Shown: positions 42,920 through 55,400 of the stretch, piece after piece
How positions within the stretch are numbered: position 1 is the first letter of the stretch
Layout: every line of letters starts with the position of its first letter
From: Chondrosia reniformis
Taxonomy: Eukaryota > Porifera > Demospongiae > Chondrillida > Chondrillidae
Reading direction: 5' to 3'
DNA length: 64,000 nt
NCBI GenBank assembly: GCA_947172415.1
Contig: OX359193.1
Location: 444,501 to 508,500 of the forward strand
Translations under genes and position numbers: made by a program
The notes under the pieces: generated by a model
What the model was told of the DNA's origin: nothing
Seen by the model: the letters and a program-made list of their open reading frames with translations, nothing else
Database searches by the model: none

Positions 42920-45900
42920 TTAGTTCAGCGTTCCTCTACAGTTTGGCGCTCCACATAGGCAAGGAATCTTTTCATCTTCGATAGGAAATTTGTAGTCATA
43001 TGTAATCTCTTCATTTGCCCTGATGTCCCTCTTTGAATAAATTACAATCTTCTTTTGGGTGCCTATTGTTATGACTTTGGCATAGCAATTGGGCTAAAGA
43101 GAGAAGAAACAACAGACAATTTAATGTACACTCAACCACAGTAGTCCTATACTTTCAAATGGTCACACACTAGTGAAGAACAATCAGATATGGAGGGTTT
43201 CTTTAGAGAATATCACGAAGGATCAATATGTAACGTAAAATTTTGAGGGGGAACCTAGTTCTATATGTTTGTTTGCTAATGAAATTTGACAATTTGAATT
43301 TCTTTCAAAGGGGAAGGGATATATTTAAGGGAAGGCAAATGCCACCATGCCAAAAACTACACTGTGTATCTTACATACATCACAACAATGATTGATGAAT
43401 CTGGCCTGGTTGCCTCTCTTAGTTGCGTCTATCACACTTTCACCATCCAATCTGAAGAGATAGCTACTGCCGATCCCCATGCCTTCGTATCGATGCTCTC
43501 TTTCATCGGCAATCAGTGACCTGATGACCTCTCCTACATATTCAATCACCATCTCATCTGCTGGTACGTTCTCAAGGGCATACAGCCCCCATCCATGAAT
43601 AGAGGAGCGGGCAAATCTGACAGTTTTACCTCGAGACTTTTGTGAAAGGCAGAAAAATGGAAATGGGTCAGTTAAATAAAATCATGGATGCCACTTCAAG
43701 AAGCTTACCTTCAAAACACTGTACTTTAAGATATCGCTAGTGACTTCAGATGAAGCTATCACTACAGCAAGGCGGCGGTGCTTAGCACGATTGACTCTTC
43801 CGGATGACTAAAGTATTACAAGTAAGTTGGGATGATCTCATTTACATTTCAACATACACATGTTTATGATTACATATTAAATTATGTGGAACATGTACTG
43901 TACAAATTTATTTGAAAATAAAAAGCATAGGAGCCAAGGATTCACAAAAGATCAGTAGAGCAGAAGAAAGAAAAGAAAAGAAGACTCCTGTATCTTCATC
44001 CAAAGCTCTCTCCAGGTTTAGTCCCCTATAGGCTTTCTTTTTAGATAGTAGGCATAGCATGTAGGAAAATGGTATCTTAGATCATATAATTATACATTTT
44101 ACATGAAGTGTCTGTCATTACTATGTACCTTTAGAAACACATATAGTCTTATTCTGTTATGACACATAAATAGTACGTACAAGTATAAGAACCTTCATGT
44201 ACATATATAAACACAGTCAGGTACAAAGCGACCCATTTTGAGAGATGACAAAGTGTCATGTATAGAACTAATGTGGAGCAAGTAGTTGTCAAAACAACTC
44301 ACCTCTCTGTCTTGTTGTGACACTTTGCTCTTCTCTTTGGAGGCCTGCTGGTGTTGCACGCCCATCGATGTGACGTAACCCTTTTTGGTGCGAGCATCAA
44401 TTTTGTAATAACCCTCTGATCTTGCGCAACCAGTCTTATGAGTGGCACCCAGGGTCACTTGGGATGCAGTCCTGCGACGCTTCAGAGGTGTCACTACTGG
44501 TCCATCGGGAACAGCTCCAGGATAGTGAGCCCAGTGGGTGTCCTCGACAAGTGGAGATTGCTCAGTTTTCAATTCAAGATAGGCCTTTCGCATCATTTCA
44601 ACATCTTCTGCATCCAGACCTTCCTCAAGAAAGGACGATAAAATAATATCATCTTCACTTGACAGCCTCTTTGTGAAAGTAGGGGTTGGAGGAGGAGAGA
44701 GAACTGGATCCTTTGCTCTTTTTTCAAATTCTTGATTATAGCGGTTGGAATATTCTTGAATCCTCTTTTTTGATTTAGGTGGAGGTGAAAATTTAGGTGA
44801 TAACACGGGAGACTTGACAAGATTCGTTAAGAGGCCATTTTGATGTTTAGCCTCCAAGTCGCTGTCTGATGAGAACACATCAGCAACATCAAGAACCTTC
44901 TCTGGTGAATCGATAGTTAAGTTTTCTCCATCATATCCTTTGACATCTATTTCACTATCAGATGAGGACGTTAGCCTCCCAAAGACTTGGACAAAGTCAG
45001 ACAAGCTCTCCTCGTCTTCTTCAGACGATGATGGCTGCATCTCTTCTGGAACCACATCTTCCTGGGATGGAATCTTCTTTACCTCGGTTTCCATGGGAAC
45101 CAATGTTGTGTCCGTCTCCTGAGTTTCAGTGTCTGATTCACTGGTGAAGTCTGAGGAACTAAAATCACTGTAAAGAGGACTCCTCAGTCTCTTGGCAGAA
45201 GGCCTTCGCATGGTGACCACTACAGCGTTGCCCCGTGAGCTCCGGGACACGGTGGGTATCTTAAAGCTAACTAGTCTCTGTCGAATGGTGGCCTGAGGAG
45301 TGGTTGAGGGGGAGGATGTGGTGAGTTGGGTTTGGCTGAGCATTGGCCTGTAGTGTTGGTCAGTTGGTTGCTTGTTCCTCGCCATCTCCTCTCTTCTTCC
45401 CTGATGTCTTCTCTCCCAATTTTTGTCTGTTGCATCACTACCAACTTTTTCAATGTACTTACGATGCAAATCTTTCATTAAAACCTCTTTCAACTGTCTC
45501 ATTATCTTTTGACATACATCTCTCTTCAACGAAGACAGAGTTAACTTCCTTTCTGCTCGTCTTTGAGGTTTCCTTTCAGGAACTGGAAAGGTCGGCCATC
45601 TTGGTGGATAGGGCATAGAGGGCATGGCAGGCGAGGGGAATGAAGAGGGGCGTGGCCCAGGTGGGGGACCATGAGGGGGAAATCCCATAGGGGGACAGAA
45701 GCCCATAGGTCCAGGTGGTGGTGGTGGTGGTATTCCTGGTGGATAGGGCAGAGGTGGCATTAAGGTGGGTGGAGGAGGGTAGGGTGAGGGCGATGGATAC
45801 ATTATTGAAATGGGGGGGGCCAAATGTGCCTTTTCATTGGCTGATCCTAACTCAATAGTGTTGTCGTTGGCTCCAGATTCATCATCTGACAAATCCATAT

Positions 45901-48900
45901 CGTCATCACCAGAAACATTCCCGTCTTGTGTCGGAGTAATTTCATCCATAACGACAAGCTCTGGTGACTCATCCCCAGAAATGTCCTCCACCAGAGAGGA
46001 TTGGTAAACCTTAACGTCTGTGGGCTGGGATTCCACAGATTTAAGAGTCATCAAGGCCTGCAGAGGATCAAAGTGAGTTGGGAATGTGGCAAGGGAGTAC
46101 CCCGAGGATGTACTAATAACTGGCTTGAAGGTGTTTGCAAACCTGGAGCTGCTCTCATTTTGAGAGGTAAAATTCAAACTTTCTGCTTTAGCTTCTTCTG
46201 CAGAAGATTTCTCTTCGGAGGAGATGTCGGAGACGGGGGATAATACAGCTGCCAGAGAAGAGGACTTTGAAGTAACTTCCATAGTTCCCATTCCAGATTT
46301 GGGTTCTGCTTCATCCTCAGAATTGGAAATGGTTTCGTACTGTTCAGACAGCAACCCTGGTTTTGTTTGTGGACAGCTGCTCCGTTTATGTAGGCTGTTC
46401 GGTTGTGCTCTCTTGTTATCACCAATCAACTGACTGACACTCCCCCGGGGGGAGGGGTTGGCAGTGTTGTTTGATCTTGTTGCACTGCTTGGTGTTGCCT
46501 GACGTACAAGCAACACACTCATCAGTGGAGGTTGAGTACCGGCAACCTTTGATGCCCCTTCCAGTTTCATTTCCATTCCAACTCCAATTCCTGAATCCAA
46601 ACTAGAAGGTGTTTTCACAGAAGGTGACGTGATGGCCGGAGAAAAAGGACCAGATGAGGGAAACAAAAAGGGTGAGTGAAGTTTTAAATAGGGGGTCACG
46701 CCTCCTGAAGAGGGCGTGTGTGGGGAGGATAGGGAGCTGCATGGCGCCTTGATCTCCCCCCTTGGGTGCGGGTCCAGATCAGGAGAAGTGTCTAAAGTAG
46801 CGTCAGACATACCAAACGGAGGAAGAGTTAGGGAAGATGGCTTAAATGTGTGTTTAGCGTTCTTTCCTTCGAAAGCTTCCCTCAAATACTGCTTTGCTTT
46901 CTCTCCTATACCCACACAAATGTAAAATAATACATAAACAAGAATATCAGGATTTGAATATATTTTTAGCTAAAATGTATATTTTGCAATCTCTTTTAAT
47001 CAATCATGTAAGTTTTCCCTTATCTGTCTCATCCCTCCCTCTTACTCATATCATCCCTCCCTCTTACTCATATCATCCCTCCCCTCTTACCCATATCATC
47101 CCTCCCCTCTTACTCATATCATCCCTCCCTCTTACTCATATCATCCCTCCCTCTTACTCATATCATCCCTCCCATCTTACCCATATCATCCCTCCCCTCT
47201 TACTCATATCATCCCTCCCTCTTACCCATATCATCCCTCCCCCTTACCCATATCATCCCTCCCCTCTTACCCATATCATCCCTCCCTCTTATCCATATCA
47301 TCCCTCCCCTCTTACCCATATCATCCCTCCCCCTTACCCATATCATCCCTCCCCTCTTACCCATATCATCCCTCCCCTCTTACCCATATCATCCCTCCCC
47401 CTTACCCATATCATCCCTCCCCTCTTACCCATATCATCCCTCCCCTCTTACCCATATCATCCCTCCCCTCTTACCCATATCATCCCTCCCTCTTACCCAT
47501 ATCATCCCTCCCTCTTACCCATATCATCCCTCCCTCTTACCCATATCATCCCTCCCCTCTTACCCATATCATCCCTCCCCTCTTACCCATATCATCCAAC
47601 ACTGCAGTGATGGTACTAGACATTAGCTCAACACCATTCAAGCGCTCCACAGCATTTTGACCGTCTCCTTTCTTCCTAAACCCGACAGAGGCCACGCCTA
47701 AGTGTTCCTCATCGCTACCAAGCCTATGCAGCTTAACAAATACAACTGGCCCTACTTGGGAACACAGAGCCTTCAAAATAGTAGCAGTCACACTATGGGA
47801 TAGCTCAGACACAAATATTTCCCACTGAGGTGGAGCAGTGACTGAGAACCGGTCATACTATATTGAAGAAAGAAGACAACTATAATTCACGGGAGGTACA
47901 TAGCAAGGGGAATACAGGAATATTTGATATAATTTAAGCTTCTTTTGGCTTAAACTTTACATGTGAAGCCTTTATAGCAAACCAACATATCCTTGTAAAG
48001 GATTTCATTAGTTTATGAGGATATACTTTCTAATTTTTCATGTTTCAAGTCCTAAACTAAACCATCATATAGCACAAGCATCTTCACATCAGAGAATGGT
48101 GGGCACTTATTAGAATTATCATTAGTTTTCTCCAGTTTACAGCCATCATTTTGAGGCACAAGAAGTTAAATCAACAGTATACCTAAATCTACATTCTGAT
48201 TACCTCTGGTCAAAATGGTACATGAATTACCAATGATATGAGTCTAAATAAATGGGGATCAAAATGGCTGCCTGCTTATTATTGCCTAAACAACTGTCAT
48301 ATTATCCGAAAAACAAGATAAACCTTGTTCACTAGGACTCATGAATCCTTTACAATGATCTCCTCTTCAGTACAAGTCCTTTAAGATCCAGAATACACCT
48401 TGATAGTTCACTCCAGCCATTAAAAGGGCGGAGCTTGGTTGATGATGTCATTAAGTAAAAGTTTACAAGAGAATCCAAAGTTTTACAGAATATTAGACAA
48501 CAGTTTGACTAAAGAATGGGATTGACTGTCAGCTGATTGTAGCCCAAGTGGGTGTCTTTAAGGGCAAACAAACCTTGAATCTTGGTTTAAGCAACTCCCA
48601 GACCTTTCGAGAACCACCAAGAACAATCTTTTGTTCTCTGGGATCTTTCGGAGGGAGAATTGGTGGTTGCTACAGGGAAAACATCTGAAACATTCATACA
48701 CTGACTTTTTGTATAACTTATGACCGGATGCAGATATTTATGAGGTCCTTCATTAATATACACTGTTCTGTGAAGTTAACCATTTTCACTGCACAATATG
48801 GAATGATCATCTAAATAATCATCTTACCCCCGGAATTACACCGTCAAAGCGATATATCTTCTTAATGGCTCCTTTCTTGAGTTCTGGGTCCACTAAAAGC

Positions 48901-48965
48901 TTGTAATTTCGCTTCTTCTTCGAATGTTCTCCCGCTCCCTGATCAGAAGACATTGCGGCGGCCAT
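42920..48965 (-). CDS. SETD1: SETD1-type histone H3K4 methyltransferase (COMPASS catalytic subunit)
   Basis: Seven exons on the minus strand: 48828-48965, 48574-48669, 47587-47857, 44303-46905, 43709-43807, 43379-43636, 42920-43093. They give 1212 residues. The N-terminus has NYKLLVDPE and KKIYRFDGV, then an RRM (about residues 80-165) as in SETD1A/B. A long disordered serine/proline-rich region is in one 2.6-kb exon. Its end holds a WDR5-binding WIN motif, [12 protein letters not shown]. The SET domain follows ([51 protein letters not shown]) with the post-SET cysteines [13 protein letters not shown] at the C-terminus. It trimethylates H3K4 at promoters with WDR5, RBBP5, ASH2L and DPY30. Intron 3 holds an array of copies of its own donor. 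Confidence 0.95.
43925..44095. mobile_element. Dispersed non-autonomous element (copy in SETD1 intron 4)
   Basis: Contains AGGATTCACAAAAGATCA, a purine run, then CTCTCTCCAGGTTTAGTCCC and GTAGGCATAGCATGTAGGAA, matching the copy in CLTC intron 17. It is in the same orientation along the plus strand. It has no coding capacity. Confidence 0.6.
47040..47600. repeat. 21-23-bp minisatellite made of SETD1 exon 3 donor copies
   Basis: About 25 copies. On the minus strand the unit is GATGATATGG followed by GTAAGAGGGGAGG. The first ten bases are exactly the last ten of exon 3, and the rest is the start of intron 3. Thus the native junction is the first repeat unit and nearly every later unit holds an intact GG-GTAAGA donor. 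Variants differ in one or two G residues or have ATGAG in place of ATGGG. The array runs through most of intron 3. Confidence 0.97.
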
Positions 48966-49330
48966 TTTATGTAATCTTTCAGGGAGAATCGCTTCAAAAA
49001 GAGCGACACAGAATGTGCCACTCACACGAAGACTCTTAAGGGTCCCTTAATTACTAAGAAATATTGTAGCTTTTCAAAAGAAAAGACGCCATTTTTGTTT
49101 ACCTTATTTGGTTCGTTGTATGCCGACCGATGCTCAAAATGAACAGTAACTATACAATCAAATTGATTGACGCTATAATACGGTCCTTTCTACATCATGC
49201 AGTCATCTTTGACTACGCAACCTAAACCGATAGTTAATTTCATTACTTTTAGAACAATCACCACCACCCAGTAATGTTTTGTGCACTAGCGCCACTCCTC
49301 TGCCCTTTGCTATTTTTGTGTATCTTGAAA
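48966..49330. promoter_or_regulatory. Divergent promoter region, SETD1 and PHYH
   Basis: 365 bp between divergent start codons. Both ATGs lie in YY1-like contexts: SETD1 in ATAAAATGGCCGCCGC (minus strand) and PHYH in GAAAATGGCGTC. An upstream in-frame ATG at 49274 would add a hydrophobic stretch to PHYH and mask its PTS2. Confidence 0.45.
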
Positions 49331-50837
49331 ATGGCGTCTAAACGACTTCAAGTAGTTAAAGGTCACCTGAAAACGTCTCCCCTTGCCTCCACTGACGGAG
49401 AGGGCCCGCTTACCAAAGAACAACTGGATCAATATGACCGTGATGGGTTTTTTGTGATAAGCGGGCTTTATGACGTCAAAGATTTAGAGGTGTATCGAAA
49501 GAGGTTTCAAGAGATCTGCAATAGCGGTAAGCGCCCACCATTCATGACCATTATGAAGGATGTAGCTTGCAAGGATCAGCCCATAAGCGAATTCACCGTG
49601 AACAAGGTCCAGGATTTTCTGAAGGATCCAGTTTTGTCCAAGTATTGCAGTGATCCTCGTGTGCTAGACATTGTGGAAGCGTTGGTTGGAAAGGATATTA
49701 TGGCAATACACAGCATGCTGATCAACAAGCCGCCAGATGTTGGAAGAAAGACATCTCGTCATCCTCTCCACCAAGATTTGTGGTACTTTCCCTTCAGACC
49801 AGCAGAAATGATTGTGTGCTCTTGGACCGCAATGCAGTGGGTTTACAAAGAAAATGGCTGCCTGCTAGTTTTTCCTGGAAGTCACAAAGGGGAATTGAAA
49901 AGACACGACTACCCTGAGTGGCAGGTGTGTCATATAGTACCTGTATGTCATATAGTACCTGTGTGTCATATAGTACCTGTGTGTCATATAGTACCTGTGT
50001 GTCATATAGTACCTGTGTGTCATATAGTACCTGTGTGTCATGTATATATTAGGGAGGAGTTAATGCAATGTACCATGAGATCAAAGGAGATTCAGAATCT
50101 CGTGATCCAGTTTACCTAGAAATGCAACCCGGCGACACTGTCTTCTTTCATCCTCTCCTAATTCATGGTTCTGGAGCAAACATGACAAACGACTTCAGAA
50201 AGGTACATTAGCACCTGACAATAGCTCACTAACACAATACTGTAGCAAGAGAAATAGGAGCTGAATGCATTATGTACATATTCTGATCGCAATGCAAGTG
50301 TGTCATCTGCATTGTTTGTAGTCCATATCCTGTCACTACGCCAGCAGTCACTGTGACTTTATAGATGTCAAGGGAACCATGCAGGAGAGCGTAGCTAAGG
50401 AAATTGAGGCTGTGGCAAAGAAAAGGAGTCGTGGAGCTGAAATTACCTGGAAGGTTACTAAACAACACATCACCTGTGGTCACCCCTAACTTGCTGCGGA
50501 CTGACAAGAGATTTACTTAGATGATAGGGCTTTCTTCTAACGGAGCCAAACTTACCTTTGAGATGGTTCAGTCTTTTGAATGTCTAGAAATGCAGTTTGT
50601 TTCTTGAGAGCCAGACGTTTCGACTCTTTGTCAGTCCACTTATAAGATGAACCATCTCAAAATAAGAGATTTAGTTTCCCTTGTGTAGGAGGTATCATGA
50701 ACTGAATCATCTCTTCTAGCCCTTACCAATGTAAATCTTCATTCCTTGAAATGTTACCTCCCTCTCTGCTGTATTAGGATGTCTGGCAATTGAAAGGTCT
50801 TCTTGTCAGAGGAGAGAGAGGAAACTTTTGCTATTAG
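49331..50837 (+). CDS. PHYH: Phytanoyl-CoA 2-hydroxylase, peroxisomal
   Basis: Four exons: 49331-49924, 50053-50202, 50322-50453, 50778-50837, giving 311 residues. The start at 49331 is chosen because it places RLQVVKGHL, a type 2 peroxisomal targeting signal (R-L-x5-H-L), at the N-terminus as in human PHYH. The Fe(II) ligands are the His and Asp of [14 protein letters not shown] and the His of [15 protein letters not shown] and the C-terminal [12 protein letters not shown] also match. The enzyme hydroxylates phytanoyl-CoA at the alpha carbon with 2-oxoglutarate and O2, the first step of phytanic acid alpha-oxidation. Its product pathway leads to pristanoyl-CoA, the substrate of ACOX3 encoded 1.6 kb downstream. 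Intron 1 is a minisatellite that starts exactly at the donor. Confidence 0.96.
49925..50042. repeat. 18-bp minisatellite starting at the PHYH exon 1 donor
   Basis: About six and a half copies of GTGTGTCATATAGTACCT. The first unit begins with the GT of the splice donor, so every unit presents GTGTGT or GTATGT in the same position. The array occupies about 118 of the 128 intron bases. Confidence 0.97.
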
Positions 50838-51245
50838 GGTAGATAAGACTAATTGTATAAGTCTTGACTTAAGTACCATAGCATATGTAGTTTGACTGCA
50901 TAATGGATTAAGTGAGTGCATATATGTGGTTTCATGCCATTAGCAGTTCATGTGCTAATACTGTAAGCAGTATATACAATCCAATGTGAACCATAACTGA
51001 TTGCAAAACATATACATATATATAGGGTTTGATCAAATGAATTAATCCATTATAGAATGCTGAGTGTTAATAATGAAAGGTTTGCATCTACTGCACATAA
51101 CAAATAAACATTTGTACTGCACTGCAGAAGAGAAATAATGAAATCTAGAAGTATTTAGCAAAATCCATAACATTGTGAATAAGATAAGTAACATTTAACA
51201 ACTAGAGACAGTTGGCTGGAGTGACATTTAAAGCAATGCTCTCTG
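50838..51245. other. Convergent 3' flanks of PHYH and CutA
   Basis: AT-rich gap between the PHYH stop and the CutA-a stop. It should hold both 3' UTRs. ACAAATAAACATT (about 51100) contains a possible AATAAA signal for PHYH. No other feature was seen. Confidence 0.4.
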
Positions 51246-52232
51246 TCATTTAACTTGTTTCTTCACCCAATCCAAGTAATCTCCACTTCCTCCTGTCACC
51301 TGCATGTGGACAATAGGAAGACAACATTACCGTTATACCGACAACTCAACCGCATGACTGTACCGGTAGACTAATCACTTCTGGAACATCATATGGATGG
51401 TTCTTCTTCACATAATCTGTCAATTTATCAAGCACACTATCCTGGGTCTTGATAATCTGAGACAAAGTAAATTGGACTACAAATCCATACGTATAACTAA
51501 AACACAACAAAGAGTAACCAAAAGAAGATGTACATTAATTTTAATGTATTGATTTATACCCACCATCAGTGTTTCCCCCTCTTCCTCAACCTTTCCCTCC
51601 CATTCATAGCTACATACAGGTATATATACAGATGGATAGATATATATATATAATAGCATACATATATGGACAGTATAATATAGCATACATATGGATAGAT
51701 AAGTATATATATATATATAATAAGACATTCCATTAGTCCACAGATCCATATCGCATGAATATGTGGCACAAACATACACATACACTTACATAGAGAGGAC
51801 TTGAGGTATAAGATTCACACAAGCAGCTAATTTGTTCTCTATTAGACCTCTACAGGAATATATTATGTAGAGTATATGCAGGTATACATATAAATATAGA
51901 GCATATGTACAGGTATACATATAAGTATTTAGTATTTTTTCTGAATTGATACTCATTAGTATTTAGTAATTTATTTGTCATCTTTTGAAAGGATTGTGTT
52001 TCGACTTTTAGAGCGTCTAAAGACAAAATCCTTATCATCTCTGATCTGTATTCTTCAGACAAATTAAGATACGCATAGCTATCCTCCAGATGAAATGTTG
52101 CATTCCACTGCCAATACTGGCTACACACTGAGACTACCACTAATAGCTTTCCACTGACCTGCTAAGGGATTTTGCAACATCTGATGTTGGACAAGTCACG
52201 TACACCACAGATACACCGGTCTTATCCGACAT
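51246..52232 (-). CDS. CUTA: CutA family protein (copy a)
   Basis: Five exons on the minus strand: 52159-52232, 51790-51849, 51564-51609, 51364-51456, 51246-51299, giving 108 residues, the usual CutA core length. Family text is [65 protein letters not shown] and GGSGDYLDWV. CutA proteins form trimers. Bacterial CutA was named for divalent cation tolerance and animal CUTA has been linked to acetylcholinesterase anchoring, but the molecular role is unsettled. No signal peptide is present. A paralogue with the same exon phases and near-identical exon sizes lies at 58452-59251. It is divergent from ACOX3. Confidence 0.93.
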
Positions 52233-52439
52233 TCCTCTTGATGTGATTGGTGATGAGTGCAGGCTTTCTAAACAACAAACACAATTGAATCAAGCAATAA
52301 CCTCTTGAATCGGGTATACTGCACTGGTGACACGCTCTTTGAGCTCACAGACAGAAAAACAAGTTAACTATATAATTTAAAACAAATTACAAGTAAGCTA
52401 CTCCTCAGTATAGTGCAGTAAGTCGCACTGAGCGAGGAT
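52233..52439. promoter_or_regulatory. Divergent promoter region, CutA-a and ACOX3 exon 1A
   Basis: 207 bp between divergent start codons; AT-rich with no obvious TATA box. It is the candidate promoter for the 1A form of ACOX3 and for CutA-a. Confidence 0.4.
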
Positions 52440-55400
52440 ATGGAGGAGAACAGGACTACAGAGCAAATAGGCCGCTTGTCACAGCACATGAGTGTCAGCA
52501 CTCTAAAGTGCTACAGAGAGAAAAGTAGGATAGATGCTCCATCGATCAGAAACCTCATCTACGGGAGAGACGTGACGAAATTAATGTCTGAGATTTGGAA
52601 CGGCCTATCTAGAGATCCCATCTTTAGAAGATCAACTAAAGAATTGTCGCTTGACGAGAAGAGAGCAGTTACCTTTACGAGACTGAAGCGAGTCGTAGAA
52701 TACAGCTTGCTACCTCATGAAGCCATGCTAAACAACGCAGCACTAGTAACAGCGTATATGCTCGCAGTCATGACCTACGACCCATCGCTAGTAACGTCCT
52801 ACCAGCTTCACACAGCCGTAAGTTCCACCTATGGTTCCACCGAGTTGCGTAATCAGATTGCACTCTTTGCTCCTACGTACAATGGACCATTCCCTGGCTA
52901 CGTTAGACTAGATTCCACTTACTGTGATAAGTTGTTTTCGTTGAACGTGAAACTCGTAAGAGTTCGTCTCTAATGGATAGAGAAGGCTGACACGATCGTT
53001 CTCTAATAAGACAAATGCCGTTTCTCAAAGTAGTCAGTAAAAGTGTTGTCCTGAGAAAGTGCATATTTATATTAATAACAACGCATATGAAATATATAAC
53101 AAATTGAATGACTTCTACACTTTATTATAAATTTATATTTGTTATATACGGCTAAGATATATTTACGACCTATTATATGGCTACCATTAATAACTACCGA
53201 GCGAGGTCGCGCTTGGAAATCGACAGCGTGCGGAAAATTATTTTCGGAAAACATGTTTTCCAAGCCATGGACAGAATATGGAGGACGCTCTCGAACGACA
53301 GTCTCTTCAGACACCCACGCAGGGAATTGAGTTTGGACGAGCAAAGAAAATTATCGTTTTCACTAGTGAAGCGACTAATTGAGTACGACTTTATCAGTGA
53401 TGAGGAGATTTTGAGCACTCCAGGAGCTGGGGCTGGCTATATACTTGCTTTTAATCCTTACGATTCCTCCCCCTTCGCCACCATAAATCTTCATAAAAAT
53501 GTAAGAAATATATTTTGCACTTTGCACTAACAGCAGTTTTACTGGTTCAATAAAAGCACTGCACAGTCGTATAGAATTGTTTTAAATATTGACATTTGCT
53601 TATTCAGTCAGTTTTCCCTTGTATAGGTATTTGTGACTGCCATCCAATCAATGGGCTCAAGGAGACACGCCCACTTTATTGAAAAGACAGGGAATCTAGA
53701 AGTACAGATAAGTAGTTGCACCTCAAACTTGTAATCTACTGAAGCATCTACTGTTGTTTTCCAGTATTTTGGGTGTTTTGCACTGACTGAGATTAGCCAT
53801 GGGTCCAACACAAAAGCCATGAGAACAACAGCCACTTTTGACAAGAACACACAAGTACACACGGCTTGTTTGAGTGATTGCAGCTCAGTTGGCAGCTACT
53901 GTACAGAGTTAATGCTTTTTATTTTGCAGGAGTTTGTCATAAATACACCAGACTTTGAGGCCTCCAAGTGTTGGGTTGGTAACCTTGGCAACCTGGCCAC
54001 ACATGCGGTGGTGTTTGCCCAGTTGTACACTCCAGACAGGGTCTGTCATGGTCTGCACGCCTTTGTGGTGCCAGTGAGGGATCCAGTGGACCTCTCTCCA
54101 CTACCAGGTGTCCTCGTGGGAGATATGGGAGAGAAACTGGGCCAGAATGGGTTGGCCAATGGGTGGGTGCACATGGTGTTCCTATTGTCAGCCATTTTCA
54201 GGTAGTCTGTCCCTTATTGCAGGTTTGTCCAGTTTCACCATGTCCGTATACCTCGGGAGAACCTACTGAACAGGTCCTTGATCTCATGCAGCTGCACTAC
54301 TTGTGTACATTTATTACATATATTCTTTGTATGTATGTTGTTATATTTATATTCAATGTTACACTATTGAAACATGCACATATGTATGTGTATGACATAT
54401 ATTGTACATTATTTCAATGTTGTGCAATTTGTATGTTTGTATTGTACGGTAGGCTATTCTATTATATTAATCTTACCTATATAGGACTGGTGATGTCACA
54501 AGTGAGGGGATATACTCAACTCCTTATAAGGTAAGGTCCTTATAGTATTGCCAAAATGATTACATGGTGTTCTCTGAGATTCACATTTGCAATCTTGTAA
54601 GTGAATCGGTTGGTCAATATGTGCTTTTGCGTTGTCTATAGGACCCTAACAAGCGCATTGGGGCCACATTGGGGGCGTTGTCTCAGGGGCGTGTCGGCAT
54701 CACTATCATGAGCGTGGCCAGTCTGACCAGTGCTGTTGTGATAGTTGTCCGATATTCAGCCTCTCGGAGACAGTTTGGTCCGACTGACAAGCAGGAGATA
54801 CCAGTCATCGAGTACCAGATGCAGGTTTGATGTGACAGACGAGGCTCTGTCACTTAGCTGGGTCAGGTTTTCCTCCTGTTGCTATAGCAATGGCGGGTGT
54901 TGCCTTATTTGGCAGCCACCTATGCTGTGACTGCATTCTCTGTGTGGATGTATGAACAATACACTCAGTTTTTATTTTCACTTGTCATGGGAGAAAAACA
55001 GGTATGTCTGACCTCTGACCTTTTCCAGCATGCATTACATCATAATTGTGTCTCCTTTAGCCAGACCTGGGGAGGGAGTTCCATGCTATATCATCCTCAA
55101 GCAAACCTATTGCTTCATGGTTGGCAAGAGATGGGATCCAGGAGTGTCGAGAAGCATGTGGAGGACATGGATATCTGGCTGGTGCGTGTGTGTATGGCTG
55201 TTTCTCCTCCCCCCACCCTGGTACACTCGAAATCACCATTTTGTGTAGTAAATCGACTGGGACAGTTAAGGAATGACAATGATCCAAATTGCACATATGA
55301 AGGAGACAACAATGTGCTGCTGCAACAGACCTCAAACTATCTTCTCCAGCTGCTAGCTGATAAAAGAAGAGGTCTGTGTGTTAGGTTGTGTATGTGTGTC

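Noticed and set aside
46894-47610. 238-codon frame with [14 protein letters not shown]-type repeats
   Set aside because: It is the plus-strand translation of the SETD1 intron 3 minisatellite, antisense to a well supported gene.
49925-50119. PHYH exon 1 reading on through VCHIVP repeats
   Set aside because: The GT donor at 49925 and AG acceptor at 50052 restore the conserved [10 protein letters not shown] and later PHYH text; read-through ends in non-homologous sequence.
51850-52140. 96-codon minus-strand frame inside CutA-a intron 1
   Set aside because: It is not similar to CutA and would break the well supported join of exons 1 and 2; it shares a 26-mer with 61.97 kb and may be repeat-derived.
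52818-52973. Exon 1A frame continuing to the stop at 52971-52973 as a separate short gene
   Set aside because: A GTAAGT donor at 52818 matches the phase and position of exon 1B, and the residues beyond it lose similarity to acyl-CoA oxidases.
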